From the NCBI RefSeq assembly GCF_011074955.1, contig NZ_WUQJ01000013.1, forward strand, positions 1 through 64,000: 64,000 nt of DNA. The letters are read 5' to 3'. The stretch is from Marinobacter caseinilyticus. Lineage in GTDB: Bacteria > Pseudomonadota > Gammaproteobacteria > Pseudomonadales > Oleiphilaceae. Each line of letters begins with the position of its first letter. Position 1 is the stretch's first letter. The notes beneath the pieces are model-generated. The model did no database searches, was not told the DNA's origin, and was given only the letters and a program-made list of their open reading frames with translations. Made by a program: the position numbers and the translations under genes. This document shows positions 34,605-44,272 of the stretch, piece after piece.

Positions 34605-35657
34605 ATGATGGTCCTCACTTCTTCTTCCGGGATCTGTTTGATGGCGAACCTGACGGTTTCCAGACATTTTGTTGAGGCGGCACTGACAGGTGCCAAGCGA
34701 CTGGGCTTTGATGAAAACGCGCTGCTCCGCCAAGCCGCTATATCACCGGAGTTGCTCAAGATCGATATGGCCCGTGTGAGCAGTGCTCAATACAGCCGTC
34801 TCATGCAGGCGATTTGGACGGACATGGCGGACGAATTTATGGGTCTTGGCCCTCGACGCTGCAAACCGGGTACGTTTGCCACCATGTGCACCCTGGTAAT
34901 CGACTGCCCGACACTTGAGGCGGTGTATCAGCGCGCCTTTCAGTTCTCATCTTTGTTCGAGCCAAGCGCTTGCTTGCGCCTGGAGGACGATGGCCAGACA
35001 GCGCGCCTGGTTATGGCCATTGAAGGCGAGCTGCACGACCCCATGTGCTTCCTCCAGGAAAGCCTGCTGGTGATCTGGCACCGCCTGGGCAGTTGGCTTA
35101 TTGGTCAGCCAGTGGAGTTAAACCTGGCCCGCTTTCGCTACCCAAGGCCCCCCCACGGTGATGAGTACCGGCATATTTTTCATTGCCCACTGCAGTTTGA
35201 TGCGCCTGACACGGAGTTGCACTTTGACCGACGCTTTTTATCCGCACCCGTCATTCGCGACAGGCCGGAAATGCACCAGTTTTTGAAGACCTCACCGGCG
35301 GACTTGCTCTCCCGTCCGGATGAGAGCAATACGTTTACCGGACGCATTCGCACATTGATAGGTCGCGACTTCGCCAAACCGTTACCCGATTTCGAATGGA
35401 TTGCGGCCGAACTGCACACCAGCCCACAAACGCTCAGGCGGCGTCTGAAGCAGGAGAATACATCCTTTCAGGAAATCAAAGACCTGTTGCGACGGGATCT
35501 GGCCATCTATTTTCTTGCCCGGCCCGAACTCCCCATCAACGATATTGCACACCGGGTTGGCTTTACAGAACCGTCAACGTTTCATCGCGCATTCAAGAAA
35601 TGGACCGGCGTCACCCCCGGCGCCTATCGTGACGGCGACCGGGGTAACGGGGATTAA
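34605..35657 (+). CDS. AraC-family transcriptional regulator with an N-terminal arabinose-binding-like domain
   Basis: A 350-aa regulator from ATG 34605, with AAGGGG 5 nt upstream. Residues about 20-215 match the Arabinose_bd-type ligand domain found in OruR/ArgR-like AraC proteins (GPRRCKPGTFATMCTLVIDC). The C-terminal 100 residues are the double helix-turn-helix: WIAAELHTSPQTLRRRLKQE and INDIAHRVGFTEPSTFHRAF, ending WTGVTPGAYR. It is divergent from the CoA-transferase gene, which it probably regulates in response to an acyl-type or amino-acid ligand (inference). Its stop overlaps the next, convergent, gene by 4 nt. Confidence 0.9.
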   Translation: MMVLTSSSGICLMANLTVSRHFVEAALTGAKRLGFDENALLRQAAISPELLKIDMARVSSAQYSRLMQAIWTDMADEFMGLGPRRCKPGTFATMCTLVIDCPTLEAVYQRAFQFSSLFEPSACLRLEDDGQTARLVMAIEGELHDPMCFLQESLLVIWHRLGSWLIGQPVELNLARFRYPRPPHGDEYRHIFHCPLQFDAPDTELHFDRRFLSAPVIRDRPEMHQFLKTSPADLLSRPDESNTFTGRIRTLIGRDFAKPLPDFEWIAAELHTSPQTLRRRLKQENTSFQEIKDLLRRDLAIYFLARPELPINDIAHRVGFTEPSTFHRAFKKWTGVTPGAYRDGDRGNGD

Positions 35658-36505
35658 TTCGGGCTCTGCAGCGACTTGATCAAGCGGCCAAAGGTTTCGG
35701 CCGCCTCTGCGGTCTTCTTCTGGCTGTTACCTAACCGAAACAGGCGAGACTCATCACGGGGATCGTAGACCCAGCAGGAATGATCGGAGGCAACACATTC
35801 CCAACGAACCGACGGGCTAACGCCGTAAACCGGCAGCGATTGGTTGGATAGTCGAACCTGGCCATCATCGGTCTTGCGCGATTCCTGAATATTGACCTGA
35901 CCGGACTCCACCGAAATACGGTAACGAATATCGGGCGCAGACCCGGTCCGCACGATGCGTTGATCTTCTCGCCACCCATTGAGCTCCAGCAGGTTATTGA
36001 GATGAACCGTCAGAGCTTCGGTCGGCGAGTTGACCAGGTAGAGTTGCTGAAGCCGCGCCAGTGGCTCTCCGCCAGCGGGTTCAATGACCGCAACCGGCTC
36101 TTCACGGTTGGTTTGCTCCGCACGCTTTGACGCTGCCCGCTGTTTTTTCTCAACGTCGGTGATGAGCTTCAGGGCATCATTATAATGCTGGCCCTTCTCC
36201 CCCGTCTGCTGAATGTAATTTTCCAATGCCGACTGTGCCTCATTGAGGTGGTCTGACTCCAGCATGACACGCCCGCGGTAATACAGGTATTCCCCTGGTT
36301 TTTCAGATTTAAGGTTCTGCAGCCGGTTCAGGTATTCCCCGGCCTCACCCCACTTTTCGGCGGCGACCGCCTGCTCGGTTGCCAGCATCAGGCGGCGCGT
36401 TTCATGCTCCGGCGCCAGCGCCGAGGCACTGCCTGCCGCAAAGGTGGTTGCTAACAACAGCGCCTGACAAAAACGGCGGCAGAAACACCCTGTGTGATTG
36501 ACCAT
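35654..36505 (-). CDS. Periplasmic TPR-like protein of unknown function
   Basis: A 283-aa protein with an N-terminal signal peptide (FCQALLLATTFAAGSASALA). Residues 30-115 are helical with a TPR-like pattern (AEKWGEAGEYLNRLQNLKSE, SDHLNEAQSALENYIQ). A charged linker at 120-150 (KKQRAASKRAEQTNREE) follows. The C-terminal domain carries WECVASDHSCWVYDPRD, with two cysteines that could pair. I do not recognise a named family. It lies 23 nt upstream of nothing on its own strand but 22 nt after rmuC's stop, so it is probably in the rmuC transcription unit. The start is ATG with GGAG 7 nt upstream. A role in the envelope is inference. Confidence 0.7.
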   Translation of the reverse strand: MVNHTGCFCRRFCQALLLATTFAAGSASALAPEHETRRLMLATEQAVAAEKWGEAGEYLNRLQNLKSEKPGEYLYYRGRVMLESDHLNEAQSALENYIQQTGEKGQHYNDALKLITDVEKKQRAASKRAEQTNREEPVAVIEPAGGEPLARLQQLYLVNSPTEALTVHLNNLLELNGWREDQRIVRTGSAPDIRYRISVESGQVNIQESRKTDDGQVRLSNQSLPVYGVSPSVRWECVASDHSCWVYDPRDESRLFRLGNSQKKTAEAAETFGRLIKSLQSPN

Positions 36506-36527
36506 TCCATTACTCCATGCTCATCTG

Positions 36528-38114
36528 TTACTCGCCGCCAGTCGACGGCGCATCCTCGAAATCATCCGAACTGACTTCCGCTTGCTCCATGACCGCCTTG
36601 GGCAGCTCCTTTTTTACCCTGACCCCAAGTTCCACGAATCGGTTTGCCTGAGAAATGAGATTACCACGCCCTCGCATCAGGGTATTCATGGCATTGTCGT
36701 AGGTACCTTGCACCGTGTGCAACTGAGTCCCCATTTTCTCCATTGTCTCGACGAACACCCTAAGCTTGTCATAGACGGCGCTGGCCCGATCCGCAATCAA
36801 GCGAGCATTCTGGCTCTGGCGTTCGTACCGCCAGATATTCTCGATGGTCCTCAATGTCGCCAGCAAGGTTGTCGGTGTCACAACAATGATCTTACGCTCA
36901 AAAGCTTCCACAAACAGCCTGTCATCGTGTTGAAAGGCCGCTACGAAGGCAGGCTCGATCGGCATAAAGAGAAAGACAAAATCCGGCGAATGTATACCAT
37001 GCAACTGGCTGTAGTCTTTCTCACTCAGCGTCTTGATATGATTTCTCACGGCCTCGACATGCGCTTTCAAAGCGTCGGACTTTTGTGTGTCATCGTCCTC
37101 GTTGATCCACGCCTGATAGGCCACCAATGACACCTTTGAATCCACCACCAGATTTCGGCTATCCGGCAACTGGACGATCACATCGGGTCGTAACAGCTGC
37201 CCTTCCCCGCCCCGGTAGCTGCCTTGCGTGTCGTATTCAATGCCCTTGCGCAGTCCTGAGCGCTCAAGAACTCGCTCGAGAATCAGCTCGCCCCAGTTAC
37301 CCTGAACCTTTTTATCACCCTTCAGTGCACGCGTCAGGTTGGCTGCTTCTTCTGTGATCTGCTTGTTCAGTTCCTGAAGCGATTTGATTTCGCTTCGTAA
37401 CGCCTGTCGATCCTGGGTTTCGCTGTTGTAGACATGATCCACTCGTTTTCTGAAATCCTGCAACTGATCCTTGAACGGCGTGAGCAAGCTGTCCAGACTG
37501 GTGCGCGTCTGCACCGTAAACCGTTCGCTTTTCTGATCAAAGATTTTATTGGCAAGGTTTTCGAACTCTTGTTTCAGCGCATCGCGGTTTCGTTCCAGCA
37601 GCGCCAGCTTCTCATTGGTGGCACGGCGTTCCTCATCAAGGGTTACTTCATTTTCCCGGAGTGCCATGCGGGCATCATGCAACTGCTGGCTGAGCCCATC
37701 AATCTTCAGGTGCTGCTCAGACTTCTCTTTCTCAAGCTGATCCAAACGCTGATGTCTGCCCTCGCTTTCCGACGTCAAGGCGGCCACCCGACGGTCCAGC
37801 GTGGTGGCTTGGTGCCGCCATCGCTCTAACTCCTCAGTCGTTTGACTGCTGGACTCTCGCAACCGCGCAACCAAATCCGTGGTCTGTTGCGCTTGCTGAT
37901 GGTGCAACGCCAACGTGTGTTCGCGCTCTCGCAATTCGTCTCTCGCAACGCCCAGCTCTTCCAGCAGTGCCGCTTCTCGCTGAGTCAACGCCATGCGAGC
38001 CTTGTGCTGGAACCATAAGGCAACGATGGCGGCCATCAACAAAGTGGCCAGAACCGCCATAACCATGAGCACCAACGGCTCGGACACCACACCTTCAACC
38101 GCCGTTTTAAACAC
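36528..38114 (-). CDS. rmuC: DNA recombination protein RmuC
   Basis: A 528-aa protein with a single N-terminal membrane helix (VMAVLATLLMAAIVALWF), a long coiled coil at about 50-260, then the RmuC nuclease-like domain. Recognisable blocks: QGNWGELILERVLERSGLR, LLRPDVIVQLPDSRNLVVDS, HSPDFVFLFMPIEPAFVAA and VVTPTTLLATLRTI. In E. coli it limits inversions at short repeats. The start is GTG 38114 with AAGGAG 6 nt upstream. It is slightly longer than E. coli RmuC (475 aa) because of the coiled coil. It is the first gene of a two-gene unit with the TPR-like protein. Confidence 0.95.
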   Translation of the reverse strand: MFKTAVEGVVSEPLVLMVMAVLATLLMAAIVALWFQHKARMALTQREAALLEELGVARDELREREHTLALHHQQAQQTTDLVARLRESSSQTTEELERWRHQATTLDRRVAALTSESEGRHQRLDQLEKEKSEQHLKIDGLSQQLHDARMALRENEVTLDEERRATNEKLALLERNRDALKQEFENLANKIFDQKSERFTVQTRTSLDSLLTPFKDQLQDFRKRVDHVYNSETQDRQALRSEIKSLQELNKQITEEAANLTRALKGDKKVQGNWGELILERVLERSGLRKGIEYDTQGSYRGGEGQLLRPDVIVQLPDSRNLVVDSKVSLVAYQAWINEDDDTQKSDALKAHVEAVRNHIKTLSEKDYSQLHGIHSPDFVFLFMPIEPAFVAAFQHDDRLFVEAFERKIIVVTPTTLLATLRTIENIWRYERQSQNARLIADRASAVYDKLRVFVETMEKMGTQLHTVQGTYDNAMNTLMRGRGNLISQANRFVELGVRVKKELPKAVMEQAEVSSDDFEDAPSTGGE

Positions 38115-38306
38115 TCAATACTCCTTCCCATGGTGATAACGATTCAAGATACGTAAATTAATCCGGCAATTATGAGACACCGTAGTCGAGTAAAACCATC
38201 TGCCTATAGACTGTTGTCGTATTATACTTAGGATATCAACTGCGTCTTCGGAACCTTTACCCTTTGATTGACGTCTTTATTGTGTCGAAGACAAAAGGAT
38301 TGAACC

Positions 38307-38651
38307 ATGCTCAAAGAACTCTGGCGTAAAACTTTAGGACATCCCAGCCTTTCGCTGGCCGGTGAGTCCAGGCATGGTCGCGCGTTGAGCCTGTCATCGC
38401 ACCTGACCCACACCGGTGAGTTTCATCTGGAACGCCTCAAACAGTTAATAGAGCAGCGCTATGACCGCGCGTTCACCAACGATCAGGATGAGAGTCTGAA
38501 ACAGCTTGTGCAGTTTGCAGCGCGCATACAGGATCAGGACATTCAAAGGGAATTCTTACTTTTTTACCTTAACTGCTCTCCCGCCGTGCAGGAATACTTA
38601 CGTTCAAGAGACATCGTGAATCCTGATCACTTCCTGTCCCAATCGTCATGA
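38307..38651 (+). CDS. Small conserved-looking protein of unknown function
   Basis: A 114-aa protein with AAGGA 8 nt upstream of its ATG. It is acidic to neutral and mostly helical, with RLKQLIEQRYDRAFTNDQDE and SLKQLVQFAARIQDQDIQRE. No signal peptide, membrane helix or catalytic motif is seen. It is divergent from rmuC (192-bp shared region) and followed by the protease operon after 208 bp. I do not recognise it. Confidence 0.65.
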   Translation: MLKELWRKTLGHPSLSLAGESRHGRALSLSSHLTHTGEFHLERLKQLIEQRYDRAFTNDQDESLKQLVQFAARIQDQDIQREFLLFYLNCSPAVQEYLRSRDIVNPDHFLSQSS

Positions 38652-38842
38652 AGAGCCTGCCGGGCCACAGCCCATCTACCGCACACCTTACCTGAATCGT
38701 TTACACTTCGCGTCACGGGCCCTGTTCTTAACGTTCTGTATAGTCATAAAAACGACAGACTGATGTATACTTTTGTGCTTTCGTGCCACCACCTCTCACT
38801 AACGGGTGGTTTCTGGCAGCTCAAACTCCAATGGTCTCCGGG

Positions 38843-38848
38843 TATAAT
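38843..38848 (+). promoter_or_regulatory. Candidate -10 element (TATAAT) of the protease operon
   Basis: A perfect TATAAT preceded by GGG and followed by GCGTAAC, 33 bp upstream of the ATG at 38881. The -35 region is weak, so activation or an alternative upstream contact may be needed. Confidence 0.4.
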
Positions 38849-38880
38849 GCGTAACTCGGTTGTCGAATCAGAGGTTCAGA

Positions 38881-39684
38881 ATGTTTTTCAGCAGTTTCCG
38901 ACGTCCTGTCTCAAACGCGCTTATTGTTACTGGCGCTTTGCTGGCGACAGGCTGTGCAAATAACACGCTTCTTGTAGAAAAAAGTGATCTGAATCAAATG
39001 GATGCAGCCTTGGCAAGCCAACACGACCAGATTTCAGACCTGAAAACCACTACCCTGATCCAGCACCAGAACCTGATGGACCTGAACAACAGCGTCACAC
39101 AACGCATTATCGACACCCTCAGTGAACGACTGGAAAGACCCTCCTGCCCACCGGTGCTGAAGCAACAGGCCTGCGCCAATGGCGCGACGGATCCACGCGC
39201 AGTTGGGCGTGCTGACAGGTTGCGGGGCAAGGTGATTGTCGGTGAGCTGGAGAAATTTTATCTCGTCGGTCCCGGCTATGTGTACGACGCGCGAATTGAT
39301 AGTGGCGCCAATACCTCCTCACTGGATGCGCGCAACGTTAAACGGTTTGAACGAGACGGAAAAAACTGGGTGCGTTTTGAAGTTCCGGTGCCGAAATCGG
39401 CGGACAAACTGACGACACTTGAACGGGAAATTGTTCGCAATGTCAGGATCATCCAGTCCAACGAGGAAGGGTATGAGCGACGTGCCGTTGTGGAACTCCA
39501 GTTCGCCATCGGCAACCATAAACAAAAAGCCGAATTCACTTTGTCTGAGAGGGAGCAAATGACCTACCCCGTCCTGATCGGGCGCAATATTTTGCGAGAC
39601 GTCATGCTGATCGACGTAGGTAAAGAATACGCCACAGAACTGCCCGACTCTCTGATAGAAGCTAGCAAGGATAGCGACAATTGA
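38881..39684 (+). CDS. Retropepsin-like (RimB-type) aspartic protease, putative lipoprotein
   Basis: A 267-aa protein from ATG 38881 (AGAGG upstream; a TTG 21 bp earlier is rejected). The signal peptide ends in LLATGC (Cys25), so it is probably an outer-membrane-directed lipoprotein. Residues 30-75 are a coiled-coil-like segment. The C-terminal 150 residues form the retropepsin-like domain known as the ATP-dependent zinc protease or RimB family, with the active-site DSGANTSS at Asp140. It is the first of three overlapping genes (TTGA overlap). It is partnered by a transglutaminase-like 7TM protein and an ATP-grasp ligase, an association that Aravind and colleagues predicted to be a peptide-ligation system. 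Confidence 0.85.
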   Translation: MFFSSFRRPVSNALIVTGALLATGCANNTLLVEKSDLNQMDAALASQHDQISDLKTTTLIQHQNLMDLNNSVTQRIIDTLSERLERPSCPPVLKQQACANGATDPRAVGRADRLRGKVIVGELEKFYLVGPGYVYDARIDSGANTSSLDARNVKRFERDGKNWVRFEVPVPKSADKLTTLEREIVRNVRIIQSNEEGYERRAVVELQFAIGNHKQKAEFTLSEREQMTYPVLIGRNILRDVMLIDVGKEYATELPDSLIEASKDSDN

Positions 39685-41201
39685 GTTCCCGGTCTCGCTA
39701 CCCGTTCTATCTGGCGCTTCTTTTATTAATCAGCGCGGGTATTTCCCTGGCCGTCTGGCGCCATGTTGAACTCGGCATCCCTTGGCTGACGGGCGAGCAG
39801 CGGCCCGTCTGGATGGTGGAGGCGCGAATCGATTTTGACGCCCTGGATGAACCCGTATTGGCGAGCTTGAACATACCCGAGAGCCCCCCGGGATTCCGCA
39901 TCCTAACGGAACAAGCGGCGTCTCCCGGGTATGGTTTTTCGATCATCAATGAATCCGGTAACCGGCGAGGTGAATGGTCCATTCGCAATGCGAACGGACA
40001 ACAAACCCTGTACTTCAAGGCCCAACTGGTCCCTGACGATACCGCAACCACCCGCAAGCCCAAACGTCCGCCGCGCCCGGCTTCGGTGTTCTGGGAAGAG
40101 CCCCAGGCAACTGCCGTTCGCGAGACCCTGCAACAGGCAGCGCTGAGATCCAGCACGCCAGAAAGTATGACCCGCGAGCTGATCAAACTGATGCAATCAG
40201 CGGACCCCGACCAGAACACAACGCTGCTGTTGTCTGAAAGTAACTACATTGAACTTCTGACCCGGATGCTGAATCACGCCAACATTCCCGCTCGCATTGC
40301 CGACGGGCTGAAGCTTGAGGATGCACGCCGACGGCAACTGTTGAAGCCGTTCCTGCAAATTTTCGATGGTGAGAAGTGGCTTACCTTTCATCCCCAAACG
40401 GGGCGACAAGGCTTGCCAGACGACGTCGTGCTTTGGCGTCAGAATGCCTCTTCACTGATTGACGTGCTGGGTGGCAATAACTCTCAGGTCAGCTTTTCGA
40501 TACTGAAACAAACCGTACCCGCACTCCAGCTGGCTCAGGCAGAATCCGACGCCAACAGCCTCGGGCTGTTCAGTCTCTACCAGTTGCCCATTGAAGAACA
40601 AAGCATGTTTCGCATGCTACTGCTACTTCCACTCGGGGCACTGGTCGTTGCCTTTATGCGGATAGTGATCGGGGTACGTACCAGCGGCACCTTCATGCCC
40701 GTGCTGATCGCGGTTGCATTTGTCCAGACGACTCTGGTGCCCGGTCTGATTGCGTTCATCTCGGTGGTGTCCATAGGGCTGCTGATGCGGGGCTATTTAT
40801 CAAGCTTGAATCTATTGCTGGTATCGCGAATTTCGGCGCTGATTATTCTGGTGATCTTCATTACCACGGGGCTCAGCATTGTCGGCTACCAGATGGGCTT
40901 TAACACCGGCATGACAGTGACCTTTTTCCCAATGGTAATTTTGGCGTGGACCATCGAGCGGGTGTCGATTCTTTGGGAGGAAGAAGGTGCTCGTGAGGTT
41001 GTGGTACAGGGTGCCGGCAGTCTGTTTGTGGCCATTTGCGCCTACCTTGTGATGAGTGCACCGCTGTCGGGTCACCTGACGTTTAATTTTCCGGAGCTAC
41101 ACCTGGTGATCCTTGGGGTTATTCTTCTGTTAGGTCAGTACACCGGCTACAAACTGACTGAGCTGAGACGTTTTCATCCAATGAAGGTTTATGAGGGATG
41201 A
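39681..41201 (+). CDS. Transglutaminase-like (probably inactive) domain fused to a 7TM module (UUP1 family)
   Basis: A 506-aa inner-membrane protein starting at TTG 39681, which overlaps the protease stop. One N-terminal helix (FYLALLLLISAGISLAVW) is followed by a periplasmic region of about 290 residues. Within it lies an inactive-transglutaminase-like fold (LLTRMLNHANIPARIADGLK; no Cys-His-Asp triad visible). From about residue 315 there are seven hydrophobic helices (MLLLLPLGALVVAFMRIVIG onwards). It is flanked by the protease and the ATP-grasp gene, with 4-nt overlaps on both sides, so the three products almost certainly act together across the inner membrane. Confidence 0.85.
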   Translation: MSSRSRYPFYLALLLLISAGISLAVWRHVELGIPWLTGEQRPVWMVEARIDFDALDEPVLASLNIPESPPGFRILTEQAASPGYGFSIINESGNRRGEWSIRNANGQQTLYFKAQLVPDDTATTRKPKRPPRPASVFWEEPQATAVRETLQQAALRSSTPESMTRELIKLMQSADPDQNTTLLLSESNYIELLTRMLNHANIPARIADGLKLEDARRRQLLKPFLQIFDGEKWLTFHPQTGRQGLPDDVVLWRQNASSLIDVLGGNNSQVSFSILKQTVPALQLAQAESDANSLGLFSLYQLPIEEQSMFRMLLLLPLGALVVAFMRIVIGVRTSGTFMPVLIAVAFVQTTLVPGLIAFISVVSIGLLMRGYLSSLNLLLVSRISALIILVIFITTGLSIVGYQMGFNTGMTVTFFPMVILAWTIERVSILWEEEGAREVVVQGAGSLFVAICAYLVMSAPLSGHLTFNFPELHLVILGVILLLGQYTGYKLTELRRFHPMKVYEG

Positions 41202-42145
41202 GCTGGATTTCGCCCTTTGCCATGAACAGGATGGGTCTTCTAAACATGAACAAGCGTAACGTGGATTATATCTCCCGTTACAACGAGCGCTCGTCCTACC
41301 CTCTGGTAGACAACAAGCTTAAAACCAAGTTGGTGGCGGCCGAGTACGAAGTTAAAACACCGCGCCTGCTCCAGGTGGTTCGCCAACAACACGAAATCTC
41401 ACACTTTCGTGAGCGTGCGGATGCACTGGGAGGCTTTGCCATCAAACCGGCAAAAGGCTCGGGCGGCAAAGGCATTCTGGTCATCATCCGGCGCGAGGGC
41501 GATCACTATATCAAGGCTTCCGGCGCCGCCGTCACTGTCGCCGCGCTGGAGCGGCATCTCTCCAACATCCTCGCCGGGCTCTACTCGCTGGGCGGGGCTC
41601 CGGATGTTGCCATTGTCGAGAACCTTGTGGAATCTTCGCCTTCTTTGGCCAAGTATTCCTTTCAGGGCGTGCCGGATATTCGCATTGTGGTGTTTCAGGG
41701 CTATCCGGTGATGGCGATGCTGCGACTGGCCACCAAAGCCTCCGACGGCAAGGCCAATCTCCACCAGGGCGCCGTTGGCGTGGGTCTCAACATTGCGAAT
41801 GGCCGGAGCCTGAATTCCGTCCAGTTCAACCGACCCATAACCCTTCACCCTGACACTGGCTTGTCCCTGGAAAATATTGTTATCGAGAACTGGGAGCACA
41901 TGCTTCACATGGCCGCGCATTGCTATGAAGCGACCGGGCTCGGCTACATGGGGGTTGACCTGGTTCTGGATGCTCAGGAGGGTCCGCTTCTGCTGGAACT
42001 GAATGCACGACCAGGGCTTGCGATTCAGATGGCAAACGGTCGAGGCCTATTACCGAGATTACGCGCTGTCGAAGCGCTCAAACGCCCCCACTTCCGACCG
42101 GAAAAACGCGTTCAGTTCGTGATCAAAGAGTTCAAGGATCTGTAA
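41198..42145 (+). CDS. ATP-grasp alpha-L-glutamate ligase-like (RimK-related) protein
   Basis: A 315-aa cytoplasmic ATP-grasp enzyme starting at ATG 41198 (ATGA overlap with the 7TM gene). The nucleotide-binding blocks FAIKPAKGSGGKGILVI and AIVENLV are followed by the metal-binding LLLELNARPGLAIQMANGRG. RimK relatives add Glu or other amino acids to protein or peptide C termini. The amino acid and acceptor are unknown. Its operon partners are a periplasmic protease and a 7TM transglutaminase-like protein. The first residues (MSWISPFAMNRM) are plausible, but internal ATGs exist. Confidence 0.87.
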   Translation: MSWISPFAMNRMGLLNMNKRNVDYISRYNERSSYPLVDNKLKTKLVAAEYEVKTPRLLQVVRQQHEISHFRERADALGGFAIKPAKGSGGKGILVIIRREGDHYIKASGAAVTVAALERHLSNILAGLYSLGGAPDVAIVENLVESSPSLAKYSFQGVPDIRIVVFQGYPVMAMLRLATKASDGKANLHQGAVGVGLNIANGRSLNSVQFNRPITLHPDTGLSLENIVIENWEHMLHMAAHCYEATGLGYMGVDLVLDAQEGPLLLELNARPGLAIQMANGRGLLPRLRAVEALKRPHFRPEKRVQFVIKEFKDL

Positions 42146-42220
42146 ATAAGGTTATCGCGCTTTAGCGGGACACGACTATGCCCAACGGGAGCACCCAACC
42201 GCGTCCGGCGACGGGGCCTG

Positions 42221-42308
42221 TATAGCCGACGCTGTAGTTTCAGAGCAGGCTCGCCGGACTGCCAGATTGACCATCAAGGCCCTGCGAAGCTGAAGCCGTC
42301 GGCTGCAT
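42221..42308. repeat. REP-like palindrome pair downstream of the ATP-grasp operon
   Basis: TATAGCCGACGCTGTAG and TTTCAGAGCAGGC (42221-42250) are followed by the inverted arm GCGAAGCTGAAGCCGTC plus GGCTGCA (42284-42308). It is a diverged copy of the element seen at the window start and around 19-22 kb. Confidence 0.75.
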
Positions 42309-42372
42309 TATCAAAAACAGTCTCCGATGACCGCTGGCAACGACGGTGCTTTTACGACAATCCGCGATATAA

Positions 42373-42400
42373 AAAAAGGGCCTCCAAAGAGGCCCTTTTT
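42373..42400. terminator. Bidirectional Rho-independent terminator
   Basis: AAAAAGGGCCTC-CAAA-GAGGCCCTTTTT forms a perfect 12-bp stem with a tetraloop. It lies between the ATP-grasp operon (plus) and the BCCT gene (minus) and carries T-tracts in both directions. Confidence 0.92.
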
Positions 42401-42416
42401 CTGATCACCAACTGCG

Positions 42417-44012
42417 TTACATCTTGCCTTCCGCGATCAACAACCCACGCTCGTGATTCAAGCCCTTATAAAGGCTGTAACACATCACGAGCAACACGAA
42501 GGTAAACGGTAGACCAGCACTCACGGCACCTGCCTGGAGTGCACCGAGCGCATCCCCGCCACCACCGAAGATCAAGGCGGCTGCAATAGCACCTTCCATA
42601 ACCACCCAGAACACGCGCTGAGACGTCGGTGCATCCACTTTGCCACCAGCGGTGATGCTGTCGACTACCAGCGAACCGGAGTCCGATGAGGTGACAAAGA
42701 ACACCAACACCAGAATGATCGCCAGGAATGAACTGATCGCTGTAAACGGAATGTTCTCCAACATCTGGAACATCGCCAGGGAAACATCCGTCAACCCACC
42801 GGAGGCCAGGGCACCGACATTATTCTGGATCTGATCCAGGGCACTGCCGCCAAACGTGCTCATCCAAAGGACGGTGATCACGGTTGGGACAAGCAGCACG
42901 GCGATGATGAATTCACGGACGGTTCTGCCTTTCGAAACCCGGGCGATAAACATACCAACAAACGGTGACCAGGAAATCCACCAGGCCCAATAGAACACCG
43001 TCCAGCCGTGGAACCAGGTATCATCTTCGCGACCAAACGGGTTACTGAGAGCGACCATATTGCCCACGTAGGACGATGTAGTCGTCCAGAGCGTCTCAAT
43101 GATGCTCATGGTAGGACCGGCAAAAATCACAAAGAACAACAGCAGCCCCGCAATCACCATGTTGATGTTGCTCAACACCTTGACGCCACCGTCGAGACCA
43201 CGAAGCACCGACAGCAACGCTAGAAACGTTACGCCAACGATGATGGCCATCTGGACATTGATGCCGCCAGAAATAGACTCAGGGAACAGGTACGCCAACC
43301 CGGCCGATGCCTGCTGGGCGCCGAAGCCCAATGATGTTGCCAGACCAAAGATCGTTGCCACTACGGCGACAATATCGATGATATGACCAGGCCATCCCCA
43401 AATCCGGTCACCCAGGATCGGGAAAAAGGCAGAACGGATGGTCAATGGCATGCCTTTGTTGTAGGCAAAAAAGGACAGCGACAAAGCCACAACCGCATAG
43501 ATGGCCCAAGGATGCAGACCCCAGTGGTACATTGTTGCGCCCATCGCCAGCTTGGCGCCCTCAGGGCTGTTGGCGGCCACGTTCAGTGGCGTGCCGTACC
43601 AGTCGGTGTAATAAGCTACTGGCTCGGCAACGGCCCAAAACATGAGACCAATACCCATACCTGCTGCAAACAGCATGGCAAACCACGACATCGTCGAGAA
43701 TTCGGGCTTGGCATCCATACCCCCGATTCGAATCTTACCCACAGGCATGAAAATTAACGCCAGACAAAACACCACGAACACATTGGCGCTGAGCAAAAAG
43801 AACCAATCAAATCCTGCGATGGCACCATTTTTTGCACTGTCCAATATTTCCTTCGAGGCCGAAGGAAATATTAACGTCCCAACCACAAACAATATGATTA
43901 AAACGGCTGTTACTGGAAAAACCACGTTATGAAGATCGAGGCCGAATGGAGTGACGTTATCTTGCCCCGCCACATAGTCGGTCTGATATTCGTCTTTGGT
44001 AATTTCGCTCAC
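42417..44012 (-). CDS. BCCT family betaine/carnitine/choline transporter
   Basis: A 531-aa inner-membrane transporter with 12 hydrophobic helices. I chose GTG 44012 because AGGAGG sits 7 nt upstream; the longer frame (to 44063) begins in the upstream region. Family signatures: AAGMGIGLMFWAVAEP, where the GMGIG glycines match the Na+-symport type, and WAWWISWSPFVGMFIARVSKGR, the tryptophan-rich substrate box. It probably imports glycine betaine or a related osmolyte; exact substrate not decidable. The N-terminal tail is short (about 30 residues) and the C terminus lacks a long regulatory extension. It is divergent from the FMN glutamate-synthase-like gene. Confidence 0.95.
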   Translation of the reverse strand: MSEITKDEYQTDYVAGQDNVTPFGLDLHNVVFPVTAVLIILFVVGTLIFPSASKEILDSAKNGAIAGFDWFFLLSANVFVVFCLALIFMPVGKIRIGGMDAKPEFSTMSWFAMLFAAGMGIGLMFWAVAEPVAYYTDWYGTPLNVAANSPEGAKLAMGATMYHWGLHPWAIYAVVALSLSFFAYNKGMPLTIRSAFFPILGDRIWGWPGHIIDIVAVVATIFGLATSLGFGAQQASAGLAYLFPESISGGINVQMAIIVGVTFLALLSVLRGLDGGVKVLSNINMVIAGLLLFFVIFAGPTMSIIETLWTTTSSYVGNMVALSNPFGREDDTWFHGWTVFYWAWWISWSPFVGMFIARVSKGRTVREFIIAVLLVPTVITVLWMSTFGGSALDQIQNNVGALASGGLTDVSLAMFQMLENIPFTAISSFLAIILVLVFFVTSSDSGSLVVDSITAGGKVDAPTSQRVFWVVMEGAIAAALIFGGGGDALGALQAGAVSAGLPFTFVLLVMCYSLYKGLNHERGLLIAEGKM

Positions 44013-44272
44013 AAGGAGCCTCCTGATTAAGTCTTCTTTGATCGAACGTTTGAATTTAAGCACTCAAAAGTTACGAGATCGTTAGTTTATTGTTTTGAGG
44101 TCAAAATATCAAAACTGAACAACTGTAGGGTGTATCCCTATAAATGTAGCCCAAACTTTCCCATAGGGCATTGAATTTGGTGAGCGCGCTAAATATGTTC
44201 AACGAATCATCCTCTGGTGTAGTGTCTCCGTACTCACTCACATCAAAATCCAGCCACAAAAAGGAAAACTCA

